A stretch of 64,000 nt of DNA. Origin: Apium graveolens. Taxonomy: Eukaryota > Streptophyta > Magnoliopsida > Apiales > Apiaceae. The stretch is from assembly GCF_009905375.1 (NCBI RefSeq), contig NW_027419891.1:1-64000 (forward strand), in the 5' to 3' direction. This document shows positions 32,801 to 45,520 of this stretch, piece by piece. A program made the position numbers and the translations under genes. The notes under the pieces were generated by a model. That model did no database searches and was not told the DNA's origin. It saw only the letters and a list, made by a program, of their open reading frames with translations. Numbering within the stretch: the stretch's first letter is position 1; the number at the start of each line of letters is the position of its first letter.

Positions 32801-34037
32801 CCTTATTATATTGGCCCAAATGGCCTGGAAGTTCCGCTAAGGCGGTCCATTCCTTAGGAGTTCAGTGTTCGGTTGACAAGTAAATCCGACAGGTTCTCCT
32901 CTACATGTAGAAAATGGTGGGGTTGCACTACTACGACTGATCATCGTAAGTGGTCTTCCTGGCGCGGCAAACTCCCGTAATGAGTTCATCATCCAATTGG
33001 ATATTTCTGCAACACTACTCAGCACTTCGATAGAAAGGCTACGGTTGGGCGATTGTTGAGTGTTGGCAGGGTCAAGTTTTCAAAATGATGTTTGCATCAA
33101 ATGAAGTATCTCGTAACTTATTTTATTTTGATGATATTTTAAAGATTTAATCTATTCAAATCTGGTCTTGTAGTCTCATCTATGTGATGAACTTTTGAAA
33201 CTAATTATAACTTGAACGGTGGTAGTTCAAGTAGTATTTGGAAAAGATATAAGTATATTGGAGTATCTTGTAACTTCATCTTTTAAACTTATATCTAGTA
33301 AATGATTATCTTATGCATGACAAAGATTTTCAGAAAAACGTTGAGACAAGGTTAGATATATGAGATCACCTTGCAACGATATTTTTATACAGTTATACAC
33401 TGGAACTCTGTGTGTATTATGCATGGAAGAGGACTTCCAATATTTGAAAAGTATATATGTATATATATACTGAATATTTTACGACTTCATCGCATTAAGA
33501 TATCAACTTGGTTCATTTCTTTTGACCAAGACTTTCATGAGTACTATGAGAAGGCTCATATATTGTTAATCATTATACATATTATTTTGGTGGGCTTGCT
33601 GCTCACCCTTGCTTTCTCTTTCATCACACAACATCAGATAGACAAGATGAACAGGACCAAGCTCCCAATTCGCGAGCGGATAGGAAACGTTCCGCAGTTT
33701 CCTATAGGCGTTGATGTCGCTGTAGCTGAGGTAGGAACTACCAATAGGCTAGGCTTTCAACTTTTGATGTATCAGATTATGTATATTTATGAATTGTAAT
33801 AATGCAAATGAAATGTAAATTTATTCAGAAACCTGTTTAAGGTGTATTGGCATATAATTGTGGAATAAAACGATGTGATTATTTTTGGATATTCATCTCT
33901 GAGACTATAACTTGTGGTGTGTGTGTTTATTGTGGGGTCACAGTACAAGTAGATGATTATTTATTAAGATTGAGTGTTATTAAGGGAAATGGAACTCGTG
34001 ACAACCCGGATCCCCGACCCCGGATTTGGGGGTGTTA
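29890..34037 (+). mobile_element. 3' LTR of element A, left arm (4148 bp)
   Basis: Starts TGTAATAACCCC. It ends GGGGGTGTTA directly before ATTTA, so the final CA expected from the 5' LTR is missing; the right-arm copy keeps two more bases (TA). A cluster of single-base deletions at about 31880-32440 is absent from the matching LTR of the right arm (51799-56000). The open frames inside are LTR translation noise. Confidence 0.92.
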
Positions 34038-34042
34038 ATTTA
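34038..34042. repeat. Probable target-site duplication ATTTA, right of element A
   Basis: Matches 20193-20197. Confidence 0.7.
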
Positions 34043-37000
34043 TGAATTTATAGGAATCATATGAATTTTATAAAATCTTTTTTCGGGTATTTAAAATCTA
34101 TTTTATGAAAACGGGAACTAACCGACGTCATTCATTTTTACGTTTTTAGAACCCGAAATTCTTCCGAGAACTCCTTCCTAACCTAATTGCAATATTCCGA
34201 GCATTTTCCATATTTGACTTTTTCGATCCGGCGTACGGTTTGTTCTGTGCGGGTCCCAACGCAACCTTTTCGATACAATATTTATTTCGATAAATCAATA
34301 AAACTCGTATTTTCGAGAAACGGGAGCTTTTTATTAAATTATTACAATTATCACCTCGTAGTACGTGTAATCAGGCGCTGAGACCAAGACCGCAGTACGA
34401 ATTGTACCGATTTAGATAATTATCTCGAAAACCGGTACTGTTTAGATCAGTTTTTACAAATAAACGTGCCGTTTTATATCCGAAATGATCCAACGGATAC
34501 TAATTTCCCGTAATTATAAATAGCCTCTACCGTATTTTATTTTGTACCGGAAATCATTTGCAAACAGTATTTACAGAATTTTTACAGAAAAAATACTATA
34601 ATTATATTATGTTCTTCATAATCAAACATAAATTCAGAGGCGTTATCGATATCCGATTTTGACGCTCTTATACTCAAATCGAAGCTCTGAAAATCAAGAA
34701 TCATAATCTTTCATCAAAACACACCCAGAAACATCAGGTGATTTTCTATTTAATTATTTATATTCGAATTTCTTGATAATTAAATTATGAATTTTTGTTC
34801 GAGAGATTGTTTAGATGATTTGATTATTGCATGTTGTAGGGCTTGTTTTCCTGACCATTTTGGTATATTATACTTCAAATTTGGAGTTCAATAACATGGG
34901 TAAATTTAAGTTTGATCTTCGGATTATATGAACTAGGGTTTTTAATTATTTTGAATGTTCTTAATCGATTTTAGGTATTCTTTGATTATAGGTTATTAGC
35001 TGATTTTGTTACCTGGGTTGTGTTCCTTGTTGAATGGGGAGTCAATTTATGTATTTTTGTGTAACAACTGATTCCTGGAAAGCCCTCAAACGAGCTCGCC
35101 GGTTTTTATTCGAGCTCGCCGGAGTTCTATGAAATTTCGCCGGAAAACGTTGTCCAAGGGTTATAAATCTAAACTGAACCCTTTTCTGAATTGCTGTTGC
35201 GTTAAGAAATCGATTGGAGTTTAGAAACGAATCAAACGATTCTGTATTTCTCTGAATTAGCCTTGCCGGATTCTTGTCGGCCGTCGTTTTCTTCTGAAAC
35301 CAGGAGACCCGTTCGGGTCGATTTTGACCCGGACTCCTGACCCGATTTCAATCCATTTTCATCCTAAAATTTTTCTAAAATGCTGTTCTTACACTTTAAC
35401 CCCTGAAGTTTCCAGAATTTTACAAATTCTGGATTCCTATTTTGCATTCTTTCAAATTTCGGATTTCTTTTATAAATTATTTTCAAAATTGTTTTTAATT
35501 TCAGAAAAATCTAAAAATGATTATTTTAATTTCAAAAATCATTATTTTAATTCCAAAAATTATTTTTAATTCAAAAATAAATCTGAATTAATTAGTTAAT
35601 TAATTTCAGTTAGTTTTTAAATGATTAATTGGTCAATTAATTTGAAAATTAATTGATTAATTGATTTAATTAATTTTTAATTGATTTTAATTAATTATTT
35701 AATTAGATTTAATTATTTAAAAATGATTTATAAATTCCGAAAAATAGTTTCGAGCTTTAAAATATATTTTAAATTATTTCTAAGGCTCGATAATTATTAT
35801 AAAATTGTTTCAAAGCCAGAATTGGCCGACCGAACCTTGTTTATTACTCTGAAATTGATCCAACGACCCGTTTTAATTCCGAAAAATGTTTTAAAAATCA
35901 TTTTAAATACCTGAAAGCCTGTTTATGACCCGAGACTTCTTTATAAATGATATATCATTGATTATGGGACATGCTATGTGTTAAATATGACTTGTTGGTT
36001 AACTGTCGGTCTATATGTTCGGTAATTGCTTGTTTATAGCGTAACTTTCAATCCGTTAATCGGATTTGGGTAAAATGAAGGGTAGATAGAAGTGTATGTC
36101 GAATAGAATCGTATGAGTTAATATTAATAGATACTTATGATGCCTAGCAGAGTAAGCAAGGCATAAGAAAGAGAAGCAGGTGATCAGGAAATAGAATTCA
36201 TATGTAGAAAATACAGCAAGTGATCAGAGGATAGAAGCAAGACATAAGAGAAGCAAACGAGTGATTGTTGAATGGGGTCATTAGACAAGTACAAGTGAAG
36301 TTGAAATCGATTATGATAAGGCAAGTATTTCTAAACCTTTCTCAAGCTACAATGTAATATCTCTAAATTCTCTTGTGACATATTGTTACCCAAATTAGCT
36401 CTGTTTTATACTGTACATATTTTGAATCCTTCAGCCTTGGACCTGAGTCACATCATTTGATTTTTGAGCCGTAGGCCTTATTCTTTGTAAACCCTTTCTT
36501 GTTGATTTACCAGATACTAAACCACACAAATACGGTACTACTCCACAAATATATATCCATATACCAAACATTGGAACATAATTATTTACACATACAGAAA
36601 CTTTTATACTCAACCATACCTTGTGATATCAAAGTACTAAAACCTTGTAAAAACACTACTCATCTAATACCCGATTATCCTACCGGCTGGAGGCTACTTC
36701 TTTTATGTACTTTGACATACCCTTTTTGTAACCATGAATTTTTACCATGCTCTTTTATAAATGTTTTATGGTTATTGATTATGATCTGGTTTATTGAATT
36801 TTATTGATTATCATATTGAACTGATTTAGAATGGATAGTTTTCTTTGTGTAGACCAAATTCGTGGTCAGACCATATTGATGGTCAAGTTAGGCCAATGTG
36901 TGCCTTGGATCCAGTAGTTAGAGCAGTGCTGTGTGCTTTGCTCGGGGTTAGTGCGTGACTGATCAGCAGCCTAACCTTGGTTTTAAAAACTTAAAAATGA

Positions 37001-37469
37001 ATATCCAATTATATGGTTGTTTAACAAGAAACTTGATTCCTTTGAATCATCTCGTTTAATTATTATTAACCTCAGTTATTGATAATATGACTTGCTGAGC
37101 TAGTTAGCTCACTCTTGCAAATCTTTTACATATTTTACAGTTAAGAAGAATACAGTTGATAGTGAGGTTTCCCAGTTCGATGCGTGAGCTAGGATTCCAG
37201 ATTGAGTCGGATCGAGCTAGCAGGAGCTTACTACAGTAGTGATAGTAAGATTGTAAGAATAATTTTATTATCAGTTGTAAGTTAAATTATTTGAGATTTG
37301 GTACGTTGTAATAAAAGTTAAGGTTGTGGCTTGTTTTCATACTTTAAACTGTTGCGATCCGTGGTTATGTAAAGCAGGGTCATTGCAAATAATATTTATA
37401 TACAAGTTTATATATTGTGTATGTGTTGTGGACCCCAAACTTCTGACTCGGGTTTGGGAGGGCGCCACA
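34043..37469 (+). mobile_element. 5' LTR of Gypsy element B, left arm (about 3.4 kb)
   Basis: It ends GGGCGCCACA directly before a primer site. A TATA box lies near 34515. The 35580-35720 part is an almost pure TTAATTAA-type AT stretch. The LTR differs in sequence from that of A. The exact start is uncertain, because element A inserted near it. Confidence 0.78.
34515..34522 (+). promoter_or_regulatory. Putative TATA box, LTR of B
   Basis: TATAAATA, mirrored at 51316-51323 in the right arm. Confidence 0.4.
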
Positions 37470-37472
37470 GGT

Positions 37473-37485
37473 TGGTATCAGAGCT
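37473..37485 (+). other. Primer binding site of element B
   Basis: TGGTATCAGAGCT, three bases after the LTR end GCGCCACA. Confidence 0.92.
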
Positions 37486-37668
37486 ACAGGTTATAAGTCA
37501 CTGAAACAAGCTTAGATTGTCGGGATTGGGTAGAGGGTTAGGACTAGGAATAGGAAATAAAAAGACAGGTCATCGTGAGGTTGAGTGCGACTGTATAGTA
37601 GGTCTCCGGCACGGTTCGTGTTATGATTCGGGATTCTTAACTAACGACGTGATATCCAGGCAACGATA

Positions 37669-37722
37669 ATGGCAGATCCTGATTTCCCTGCATCAACTGA
37701 TCGTTTGGAGCTTTCCGTTTAA
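37669..37722 (+). pseudogene. Start of gag of element B, stops after 17 codons
   Basis: An ATG about 185 bases after the primer site opens MADPDFPASTDRLELSV and then TAA. An MADP start is common in plant Gypsy gag. The following sequence is too decayed to trace. Confidence 0.5.
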
Positions 37723-40291
37723 GGAGCGTCATCTTCTCCCAGATTCGATTTGCGCCTTGTTCCTGTATCGATATTAATGGTACTACCATCTGTTATGATA
37801 GTTGCGCCTCTCCAAGTTATTGAACGCTATTCTATCATCTCTTGATATGAGATTACCTATTCAAGAACCTTGATTTGCTTATTCTTGTTCTTTTGAACAT
37901 TCAGCTATGAATGTATCTTTTCTGTCACTATACACCATTTTATATCCTCCGTATAAAAACCTTTCCAATGAAACAACAACATTTGCGAGAAGGGACACGA
38001 TAGCTGCAGTAAATGGTGAGTATTGAGATACAAATTAAGGTGAGAAGGAGTTTAGAAAGAATATTCAAGTGTTCCGGAGGATGGATGTTATCAGGTTACA
38101 AGAAGCTATTAGTAATTAGGCCACTCATAACTAGCTCGTGGAATGTAGTAGATAAGTGTTGAATAGAGAGACTTAGAGGAGATTAGGGATCTGAAGATTT
38201 CTTGAAATTGGAAAATGGTATTGTAATGATGTGATATATATTTTCACAAGATGATGTGACATTAACTGACTTATTGACTATTGGATAGTCTGTTCCACTT
38301 AATGATTGTAAAGTGGTTAACGGAGTACTACCAGTATGGGAGCCTTAATGTGAAGCTATAACGACATCGGAAGTTGTATTGATTAAGGAAAGTAATAGAC
38401 CCATATGAAGGTGAGGGATAAATTGAAGTGAATGGACCCTTGAGTGATTGTTTCTTTAACTTGGTATCTAGTCATAAGAAGGACAACAACCAACTCATAC
38501 AGTAAGGACAACCGGAGGTGTGTTTTCAAAATTTCAAATTTTTTAACAAGTTTTCGAAAAAGATTTTCCTTACTAAATTTCTAAAAGCCTTTTTGAATAA
38601 GATAAGTTTAAACCTTGGTTGTCAGTTACTACTTGTGTTTCTTGTTTGCTAAAAGACCCGGATCACCTGGAAGGAGATTGTTTCAGACTCAGTATTGTTA
38701 ATTTGGAAAAAACGAGTTAACCTGTGATTATGAAGGAGTGGGTGCAAGTATTGTTTGATAGGATTAACAACGAACCAGCGTAGGGAGTAACTATTCATCC
38801 AATTACTGGGTTTATCAGAATTCGAAGAATTCATTGATTAAAAGGAGACCTGAGCATGACCGAGGAAGATTGGGAAGATTTTCAGACTTTCTAAAAGAAG
38901 AATAATTAATAAAAAAAAATCGCTATGTTAAGGATTCATGGTTATCCAAATTAAAAGAGGAAACTTAAGGGTATCAGATAAGAACGCCATTATGATCGAA
39001 TTGTTAAAGTATTATACGTGTAAGTGCGATGTTATAGACGCGAAACTTAGCAAGTAAGAATCTACCATAATGCTTAGTTGCGAAGGAATCTTAGTATACT
39101 TCTAAAATTGTTATATGATACAATTTGGATATGACCGATCTCAAAAGATGAATACAAGTGAAATGTGGATGGTGACCAACGGTATCATTTTTGTCCTCAA
39201 CATTTCAGCGTATATTCCTTTTAATTCCTAAAAATGTAAGAACTCCTTTTTTAATAAATTCTTTCTGATGATATCAAAATGGAGGATTTTGTATTCCTTT
39301 CAAATTTAATTATTTCCCTCGAGTTTGCTTCTCAGTGAGATAAACAGTGTTATGATGAGAACACTTTGTCGGAATGACGAAGAGTCGGGTGGGACGCCAC
39401 CTAATCATGTGTTGTATGCCATACGGTATGAAAGACTAGCCATCTTAAGTACCAATGTGGTTGCCTCATTCATATTCAAATCATTACTTCTTTTTCAACT
39501 TTGAGTTTATTAAAATTGTAAATCTTCTAGTTGCTTCATTGTATCGTTGCTCTTTGCAAGAGCTTTCAAATAAAAGTCAACGTATTATACACTCAGCGGG
39601 CAAAGTCTCATCTACCTCTCATGCATGGAAAGGAAACACGGGCGTATGGTGAGAATTACAAATCACTGGCCCTAGCCAGGATGCATTAAGAGTCAAGGGA
39701 ATCTACTTCAATAAGGAATACGTCTCCGAGAATGAGAATATGTGATTTTCCTGGGAAATATGTTATTTAAAATATGGATGTGATAACGTGGGATGATTAT
39801 TGCGGATACCTTATGCTTAAAGTATTGAAAGATGTGGGAGTAACTTGATCGTATATCTCTCAAGGTTTTATTAATAGGATGAATTATCCTGTCGAATCAT
39901 AAGTTTATGACTAAAGGGCTAGCAAGTTAAGAACGTGCAGTTATGAAAAGTACCAATGGCGGAATCGATATTTCTGGCAATTTATTGTGAAGAATTGATA
40001 TCATTTAAGATAGAGGATTTGACATTACTCTAAGGAATGGATTAACTATTCAAGTGTGATGCCCAAGTAGACCGTCGTGATGGAAGATAGTTCTGAAAAT
40101 GCCAAATGAGAAATGAGAAGTTTAAAGAACAGGAAAGTAAAGAATTGTTAAGAATGATTTAAGTTACAGGACCAAAATATGAGTGCTATGGCGATTATAA
40201 CTAAGAGTCCGGAGCAAACCGAACTTGAAATTTACAGTCTCAAGATATGTTTCCAGATAAGTTACAAATATTTCCTTTAAATAAAGAAAAT
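37723..40291 (+). other. Decayed gag/protease interval of element B
   Basis: No sustained frame. By position it should hold gag and protease. The open frames at 38649-38834 (- strand) and 39455-39652 are not convincing. It is collinear with 45521-48101 on the right arm. Confidence 0.5.
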
Positions 40292-41160
40292 GCGGTTATG
40301 ATTGATTTAGCACCTGAAATGAAGCCAGTGTCCAAAGCCCCACATAATGGCACCAGATAAATTAAAGGAGTTACCAGAGCAACCGCAGGAGATAATTAGA
40401 AGAAAAAGCAAATGGACCTAGCGTACCCCCTAAAGTGCACCGCATGATGTGTTAATAGAAAGATGGAAGTGTGAGATTATGTGTTAGCAAAAGCTCAACA
40501 AGTTTACTCTCAAGAGCAGATATCTATTACCTTGAACCAATGATTTGTTTAATTAAATGAATGAAGCAAGGTATTTTTATAAGATTGATTACCAAGTGAA
40601 GATTGAACTTAGGAATATCAAAGATAATTTTTCAGAACTCAGTACTGTTGTTATAAAATTCTAGAGATGTTAGTTGGATGAGCTGATATACCAGTGATAT
40701 TTAAATTTGATGAGTAGAATCTTGAAGGAGGAATTGGATAAGATGTACTTGTGTTACTTAAGAAGAACCATGCAACCTATACAATAATAGCTGATGAATC
40801 AAAGAAGAAAGAAGCGGTATAAAAAGTTTACCAGGTGAAAACTTTTAATGACAGGAAGTATAATTCTTAGTATAGACAGTCAGTAAGGAGGAGACAAAAA
40901 GGGGATTAGCAGAAAATTTAAAGATGGTATGAATGAAGAAAGACCAGAAGTACCAACAAAAGTAAGAAGTTTATCATGGGCCAGTTACTATCAAAAAATT
41001 TGCAAGATTTCCTGAAAGTTGCAATATTTTGGATGAAGCTAACCCGGAAAAAAGAAGGTTATATGAAATGGAGAAGGGTGAAGAAAGTTGTGCGAAGTTA
41101 AATGAAAGAATGATTACAACACCTATTTTATCACTTTGAAAGTATCAGAGAGATTTGGTA
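40292..41160 (+). pseudogene. Gypsy reverse transcriptase of element B, degenerate
   Basis: Broken pieces follow the order of Gypsy RT: IDLAPEMKPVSKAP, then AKAQQVYSQEQISI, MNEARYFYKIDYQVKIELRN, and LTRKKEGYMKW just before RNase H. The conserved FIDD catalytic motif could not be found in a clean frame. Stops occur every few dozen codons. The match to Tekay-type RT (IDLAPGT.P.SKAP, Y.F.KIDL..GY.Q) is by eye. Confidence 0.65.
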
Positions 41161-41259
41161 GTTTATAGTGATACTTCTCGTAAGGGAATAGGATGTGTGT
41201 TGACGCAAAATAATAAAGTTATTGCATATGCATCCAGACAACAAAAACCTTATGAGCAG
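41161..41259 (+). pseudogene. Start of RNase H of element B, cut by C
   Basis: An uninterrupted 33-codon frame, VYSDTSRKGIGCVLTQNNKV followed by IAYASRQQKPYEQ, the N-terminal part of Gypsy RNase H with its catalytic Asp in YSD. It ends exactly at the TGAAAGGAAT start of C. The right-arm copy (44534-44632) carries two one-base deletions in the same stretch. Confidence 0.85.
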
Positions 41260-42891
41260 TGAAAGGAATAGTCCTAAGTCCAATCATGAATTAGGATTTA
41301 GGAACAACTTCATGTGTAATCTGTTTGATTTCATTGATATTAATAAAAGACTTGTTTTGTTTTTATTACGGGCTCTATCTATTTAAGTTTAAATAAGATA
41401 TATATGTTTAGAGTAAAGCTTTTTATGGATTATGATGAGATCATAATAGTGAGACCTAAAAGATGATAACTTTAAACTTAAATAGTTCGTTGTGTAGGAT
41501 TACTAACTGGTAATTAATAATCCGCAAAGATCGGTACATACTATGCTTGCTTCATTATGAAGGATGTCTGTTCTCATAGACATTTGTGTGGTGACACTAT
41601 AGCTAGTATGTAGGTGTATTATAGAATAAGTTCATGAACATGACTCGCCCAACTGAACAACTGATGAAGTTCACTCACGTGTCAGCAGTTATTCACATAG
41701 TGATAGTTGTACAAGTATCCTTAGACTTGAGGTCATCATAGTCATCTTGTGTACTGAACTATGCTTTGGTTTAGTTCTTAGTCTCAGGGACAATTATTAG
41801 GGCTCTTCTGGGTATAGGAATTTGTACACGAAGATAGTGTAGATCAATAAAGGATCCCCTTCCAGTGAAGGAAGCGAATGTTCAAGGCTGATCCACTTAT
41901 GCTAGTTCAGGAATCTCTGGCCAGAGTGAATGAAATTAGAAAGGAGTTTCTAATTTGCATAGAACTACGCATAGTAAATGGTAAGCAAGTGATTGAATTA
42001 GATAGGCTTGCCACGAGATCCATGCCTTGTATTAATCGGGACATTGTAGGGTAGAAGGAGTTATTGTACGGTAACTATTCACTGAATAGGTTCTTGTATT
42101 CTAAGCAGTGAATTCATATTATCCGGATAGTCGCGATATGCTGAGAAGTATCCCTCACGATGTAGAATAAATGTGATTAATTAATAATAATATTTAATAA
42201 ATTAGAGAATTATATAAATAATGATAAAATAGTTTTATTATTATTTATTTCTACTACCGGCTTAATATTGAACCTACAGGGTCACACCATAAAAAGAGAA
42301 TGATTTAATGGTGGAGGAATTAATTAATAATGGCTAATAATTATTTTTATGAAATAAATAATTAATTGGAAAATTTAATAATTGATTAAATGAGATTTAA
42401 TTGATTATAGATTAATTAAGAAAAGTTCTTAATATTATTAATTAAGGATTTAATTTTTGGAAATTAAATCAAGAGAGAGAATTATTTCTAAAGTGTTTAG
42501 AAAAAGGATTAATAATTAAAAGGTGTTTTAATTATTAATGAGAATAATAAATGGGATAATAATAATATATTTATGGAAAATTTCATCTGAAAATTTTGCT
42601 ATAAATACACTATTATAGACCCTATTTTTTTAACCCACATCGAACACAAAAAACCCAAAAAGTTTGGAAAACCCAATTCTCTCCACCTCCTTCCTCCTCC
42701 TTAACATCGTTTTCTTGGTGGATACGGTGGGTGCTTCACACTTGAGGATCAACTGCTAAGGATCTCTGATCGTTGTCTCCGAATTATTTAAAAGGTTAGA
42801 TTCGATCCCTCGAATTTTTATTCATGATATGTATGCTTTTATTTGGATTTTGTATGTGTAAAAGTGTTTTGCCATGCCCCGCTGCGTTTAA
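41260..42891 (+). mobile_element. LTR-like element C, left half of the palindrome centre
   Basis: Begins TGAAAGGAATAGTCC exactly where the RNase H of B breaks off, as an inserted LTR would. It has a TATA box (42600) and AT-rich U3-like sequence. It has no visible 3' end or primer site, because the sequence turns back on itself at 42891. The LTR interpretation is inference from the TG start and from the insertion into a coding motif. Confidence 0.55.
42600..42607 (+). promoter_or_regulatory. Putative TATA box in C, left half
   Basis: TATAAATA; the mirror copy is TATTTATA at 43180-43187. Confidence 0.4.
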
Positions 42892-42912
42892 AAAATCGCA
42901 GCGGGGCATGGC
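42871..42912. repeat. Palindrome centre: 16-bp perfect stem, 10-base loop
   Basis: GCCATGCCCCGCTGCG (42871-42886), loop TTTAAAAAAT (42887-42896), CGCAGCGGGGCATGGC (42897-42912). The stem is perfect and GC-rich within AT-rich surroundings, and the symmetry continues outward for more than 20 kb with small differences. Confidence 0.95.
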
Positions 42913-44533
42913 AAAACACTTTTACACATATAAAATCCAAATAAAAGCATAACAGATCATGAATAAAAATTCGAGGGATCGAATCTAACCTTTAAAAATA
43001 ATTCGGAGACAACGATCAGAGATCCTTAGCAGTTGATCCTCAAGTGTGAAGCACTCCACCGGTATCCACCAAGAAAACGATGTTAAGGAGGAGGAAGGAG
43101 GTGGAGAGAATTGGGTTTTCCAAACTTTTTGGGTTTTGGGTTCGATGTGGGTTAGAATAAAATAGGGTCTATAATAGTGTATTTATAGGCAAAATTTTCA
43201 GATGAAATTTTCCCATAAATAATATATTAGTATCCCATTTATTATTCTCATTAATAATTAAAACACCTTTTAATTATTAATCCTTTTTCTAAACACTTTA
43301 GAAAAATTCTCTCTTGATTTAATTTCCAAAAATTAAATCCTTTAATTAATAATATTAAGAACTTTTCTTAATTAATCTATAATAATTAAATCTCATTTAA
43401 TCAATTATTAAATTTTCCAATTAATTATTTATTTCATAAATAAATAATTATTAGCCATTATTAATTAATTCCTCCACCATTAAATCATTCTCTTTTATGG
43501 TGTGACCTGTAGGTTCAATATTAAGCCGGTAGTAGAAATAAATAATAATAAAACTATTTTATCATTATTTATATAAATTCTCTAATTTATTAAATATTAT
43601 TATAATTAATCACATTTATTCTACATCGTGAGGGATACTTCTCAGCATATCGCGACTATCCGGATAATATGAATTCACTGCTTAGAATACCAAGAACCTA
43701 TTCAGTGAATAGTTACCGTACAATAAACTCCTTCTACCCTACAATGTCCCGATTAAATACAAGGCATGGATCTCGGCAAGCCTATCTAATTCAATCACTT
43801 GCTTACCATTTACTATGCGTAGTTCTATGCAAATTAGAAACTCCTTTCTAATTTCATTCACTCTGGCCAGAGATTCCTGAACTAGCATAAGTGGATCAGC
43901 CTTGAACATTCGCTTCCTTCACTGGAAGGGGTAGATCCTTTATTGATCTACACTATCTTCGTGTACAAATTCCTATACCCAGAAGAGCCCTAATAATTGT
44001 CCCTGGAGACTAAGAACTAAACCAAAGCATAGTTCAGTGTACACAAGATGACTATGATGACCTCAAGTCTAAGGATACTTGTACAACTATCACTATGTGA
44101 ATAACTGCTGACACGTGAGTGAACTTCATCAGTTGTTCAGTGGGCGAGTCATGTTCAATGAACTTATTCTATAATAAGCACCTACATACTAGCTATAGTG
44201 TCACCACACAAATGTCTATGAGAACAGACATCCTTCATAATGAAGCAAGCATAGTATGTACCGATCTTTGCGGATTATTAATTACCAGTTAGTAATCCTA
44301 CGACAACGAACTATTTAAGTTTAAAGTTATCATCTTTTAGGTCTCACTATTATGATCTCATAATCCATAAAAAGCTTTACTCTAAACTATGATATATCTT
44401 ATTAAATACTTAAATAGATAGAGCCGTAAAAAAAAAAACAAGTCTTTATTAATATCATGAAATCAAAACAGATTACACATGAAGTTGTTCCTAAATCCTA
44501 ATTCATGATTGGACTTAGGACATATTCCTTTCA
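42892..44533 (-). mobile_element. LTR-like element C, right half of the palindrome centre
   Basis: Mirror of 41260-42891. It ends GGACATATTCCTTTCA against the RNase H of B. This copy has ATATTCC where the left copy has lost a T (AATAGTCC). The open frame at 43669-43851 is noise. Confidence 0.55.
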
Positions 44534-45520
44534 CTGCTCATAAGGTTTTTGTTGTCTGGATGCATATGCAATAACTTATTATTTGCGTCAACACACATCC
44601 TATTCCCTTACGAGAAGTATCACTATAAACTACCAAATCTTCTGATACTTTCAAAGTGATAAAATAGGTGTTGTAATCATTCTTTCATTTAACTTCGCAC
44701 AACTTCTTCACCCTTCTCCATTTATATAACCTTCTTGTTTTTCCGGGTTAGCTTCATCCAAATATTGCAACTTTCAGGAAATCTTGCACAATTTTTTGAT
44801 AGTAACTGGCCCATGATAAAACTTCTTACTTTTGTTGGTACTTCTGGTCTTTCTTCATTCATACCATCTTTAAATTTTCTGCTAAATCCCCTTTTTGTCT
44901 CCTCCTTACTGACTGTCTATACTAAGAATTATACTTCCTGTCATTAAAATTTTCACTGGTAAACTTTTATACCGCTTCTTTCTTCTTTGATTCATCAGCT
45001 ATTATTGTATAGGTTGCATGGTTCTTCTTAGTAACACAAGTACATCTTATCCAAATTCCTCCTTCAAGATTCTACTCATCAAATTTAAATATCACTGGTA
45101 TATCAGCTCATCCAACTAAATCTCTAGAATTTTATAACAACAGTACTGAGTTCTGAAAAATTATCTTTGATATATTCCTAAGTTCAATCTTCACTTGGTA
45201 ATCAATCTTATAAAAATACCTTGCTTCATTCATTAATTAAACAAATCATTGGTTCAAGGTAATAGAATCTGCTCTTGAGAGTAAACTGTTGAGCTTTTGC
45301 TAACACATAATCTCACACTTCCATCTTTCTATTAACACATCATGCCGGTGCACTTAGGGGGTACGCTAGGTCCATTTGCTTTTTCTTCTAATTATCTCTG
45401 CGGTTGCTCTGGTAACATCCTTTAATTATCTGGTGCCATTATGTGCGGGGCTTTGGACACTGGCTCATTTCAGGTGCTTAAATCAATCATAACCGCATTT
45501 TCTTTTATTTAAAGGAAATA
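44534..45520 (-). pseudogene. RT and RNase H start of element B, right arm
   Basis: Reverse-complement counterpart of 40292-41259. RNase H words (YSD, YASRQQKPYEQ) can be read in pieces. Two one-base deletions at 44577-44600 break the frame that is open in the left copy, and further indels break RT. Confidence 0.65.

Larger units (their letters stand above)
20198..34037 (+). mobile_element. Tekay/Del-like Gypsy element A, left-arm copy (13.8 kb)
   Basis: A complete but decayed LTR retrotransposon: 5' LTR 20198-24401, primer site 24406-24418, interior 24402-29889, polypurine tract 29877-29888, 3' LTR 29890-34037 and ATTTA duplication. The integrase C-terminus and chromodomain-like tail identify a chromovirus, most like Tekay/Del. 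The interior has no long open frame. Its domain order is odd: RNase H sequence lies before gag. From about 21978 rightward it is mirrored by the copy at 51799-64000. Confidence 0.88.
34038..41259 (+). mobile_element. Gypsy element B (Tekay-like), left-arm copy, truncated
   Basis: LTR 34038-37469, primer site, gag start, RT and the beginning of RNase H. The element is then cut at 41260 by the LTR-like sequence C and never resumes, because the sequence folds back at 42891. The 5' end probably lies at about 20188, ten bases before element A, since joining 20188-20197 to 34043 gives a start of TGTTGATTTATGAATTT. Element A would then have landed just inside the LTR of B. Confidence 0.75.
21978..42891 (+). 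repeat. Left arm of a giant inverted repeat (visible part)
   Basis: This arm pairs in reverse complement with 42892-64000. Anchors checked by eye: 21978 pairs with 64000, 24401 with 61573, 25851 with 60124, 29141 with 56750, 29890 with 56000, 37669 with 48155, 41260 with 44533 and 42871 with 42912. Order and orientation are collinear throughout. The coordinate sum drifts from about 85783 at the centre to about 85978 at the edge, so the left arm is some 195 bases shorter through many small indels. Where the arm ends on the left cannot be seen, because its partner runs off the window. Confidence 0.93.

Noticed and set aside
35580..35720. Replication origin or matrix attachment region in the TTAATTAA-rich stretch.
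   Set aside because: It is simple AT-rich LTR sequence; composition alone does not support a function.
41260..44533. Foldback-type transposon with 1.6-kb terminal inverted repeats around the centre.
   Set aside because: The inversion does not stop at its borders but continues through elements B and A for about another 19 kb on each side, so the symmetry is not a property of this element.
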